From positions 1 to 64,000 of the forward strand of contig NC_072816.1 in NCBI RefSeq assembly GCF_003013715.1: 64,000 nucleotides of DNA, written 5' to 3'. The notes below the pieces were generated by a model. The model saw nothing but the letters and a program-made list of their open reading frames with translations. It ran no database searches and was not told the origin of the DNA. Origin of the DNA: Candidozyma auris (taxonomy: Eukaryota > Ascomycota > Pichiomycetes > Serinales > Metschnikowiaceae). This document shows, in pieces, positions 63,461 through 64,000 of this stretch (within the stretch, counting starts at the first letter, position 1; each line of letters begins with the position of its first letter). Both the position numbers and the translations under genes were made by a program.

Positions 63461-64000
63461 CTAAGTGTCACGGAACAAGATGTCAGCAGCAACCTCCTCG
63501 TTCTTATCACACGCCATGTAGACCTGAATTACCAAGTTACGCTCGAAGCCCAACTCGCACAATCTATTTATGGCGCTCTCATCTTGCTCAGTCAACGTAA
63601 TACGGACAGTGCCTTCTTCTTGTTCACCTTCACCGCCTTCACCTTCGATTTCAAATCCCAAGTCATCGTCGTCACCGCCAGTGCCCAAAAAGGTTCTCAT
63701 GAAGCCCTCAGGATCTTGTTCAACCATCTCTGCAATTTGTGGGTTGGATGCAGCGAGCTGGTCCAACATTGGCTGGATCAACTCAGGATTACTTTGAAGC
63801 GCCGCTCTGAGGGTAGCCAATTGGCTGCTGTGATCGTCAAGGTTAGGCTCTGCGTGGGCATCTTCGCCACGTTCGCCGGCAGCTGCAGCCTCAGCAGCCT
63901 CAAACATGTTCTCGTGAGGTTGTGCTTCCTCCCTCGAGGTGTCTTGCTCAGTTGGGGCAGCAGCGTCTGTAGAAGTCTCGGTGTTGGGGGCAGCAGCGGG
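63461..64000 (-). CDS. RAD23: Rad23-type ubiquitin receptor, C-terminal part (runs off the window)
   Basis: Shuttle protein that brings ubiquitinated substrates to the proteasome and with Rad4 recognises DNA damage in nucleotide excision repair. Only the last 180 or so codons are inside the window; the frame is open to position 64000. Visible are an Ala/Glu-rich linker, the Rad4/XPC-binding domain (LRAALQSNPELIQPMLDQLA, SNPQIAEMVEQDPEGFMRTF), an acidic Gly/Glu linker, and the C-terminal UBA2 (DESAINRLCELGFERNLVIQ, VYMACDKNEEVAADIL). The N-terminal ubiquitin-like domain and UBA1 would lie to the right of the window. Confidence 0.92.
   Translation of the reverse strand, partial: PAAAPNTETSTDAAAPTEQDTSREEAQPHENMFEAAEAAAAGERGEDAHAEPNLDDHSSQLATLRAALQSNPELIQPMLDQLAASNPQIAEMVEQDPEGFMRTFLGTGGDDDDLGFEIEGEGGEGEQEEGTVRITLTEQDESAINRLCELGFERNLVIQVYMACDKNEEVAADILFRDT

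Overview
The window reads as one end of a chromosome of a budding yeast of the CTG-Ser1 clade, most like Metschnikowiaceae (Clavispora / Candida auris / Metschnikowia relatives). The + strand opens with about ten copies of a roughly 20-base C-rich telomere-type repeat (1-206). Three conserved motifs only make sense if CTG is read as serine: the P-loop of the GRC3 homologue (CTG at 3332), the P-loop of a TRL1-kinase-like protein (CTG at 39102) and the PLP-lysine motif of a cysteine synthase (two CTGs at 45759-45764). Genes are densely packed, almost all without introns, and are ordinary Saccharomycotina housekeeping genes. I recognised no tRNA, rRNA, transposon or CRISPR.

Layout. 0-16 kb: telomere, a broken subtelomeric amidase, GRC3 (rRNA processing kinase), an EMP46/47-type cargo lectin, SYP1 (endocytic F-BAR/muniscin), a MEP2-type ammonium permease with GATA sites upstream, a UPF0183/PHAF1-family protein and LEA1 (U2 snRNP A'). 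16-28 kb: SNT2 (BAH/PHD/SANT chromatin protein), CEG1/CGT1 (mRNA capping guanylyltransferase), GIM3 (prefoldin 4), a decayed AT-rich stretch, LYC1-type lysine acetyltransferase and an unrecognised protein. 28-36 kb: a gene-poor stretch, a TALE homeobox gene (TOS8/CUP9 type) with a long promoter crowded with TGACA/TGTCA words, and EXO70. 36-49 kb: TRL1 (tRNA ligase) followed by a free-standing copy of its kinase domain, CAB1 (pantothenate kinase), a PEX25-like peroxin, MCY1 (cysteine synthase), a small GPI-type cell-wall protein and YNG2 (NuA4). 49-53 kb: a tandem duplication carrying two single-pass membrane proteins with C-terminal PPxY motifs. 53-64 kb: a CTF1-type Zn2Cys6 regulator, a LAA2-like protein, PTH1, a patatin-type triacylglycerol lipase, a gene-poor stretch, UTR4 and the C-terminal part of RAD23 running off the right edge.

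Data quality matters here. About fourteen conserved genes, several expected to be essential (GRC3, EXO70, CAB1), are split by one-base frame changes. Where the junction can be located, most look like a lost base in a short homopolymer run. The simplest reading is an unpolished long-read assembly, so these are annotated as single CDS with probable sequence errors. The subtelomeric amidase is different: besides frame changes it has an in-frame TGA where a tryptophan is expected, so it is probably a true pseudogene.

The most interesting items are the TRL1-kinase paralogue placed directly after TRL1, a recurring intergenic 12-mer (TTTTCGCAGCCA, five exact copies plus variants), the TALE-site cluster upstream of the TALE homeobox gene, and the PPxY membrane-protein tandem array.
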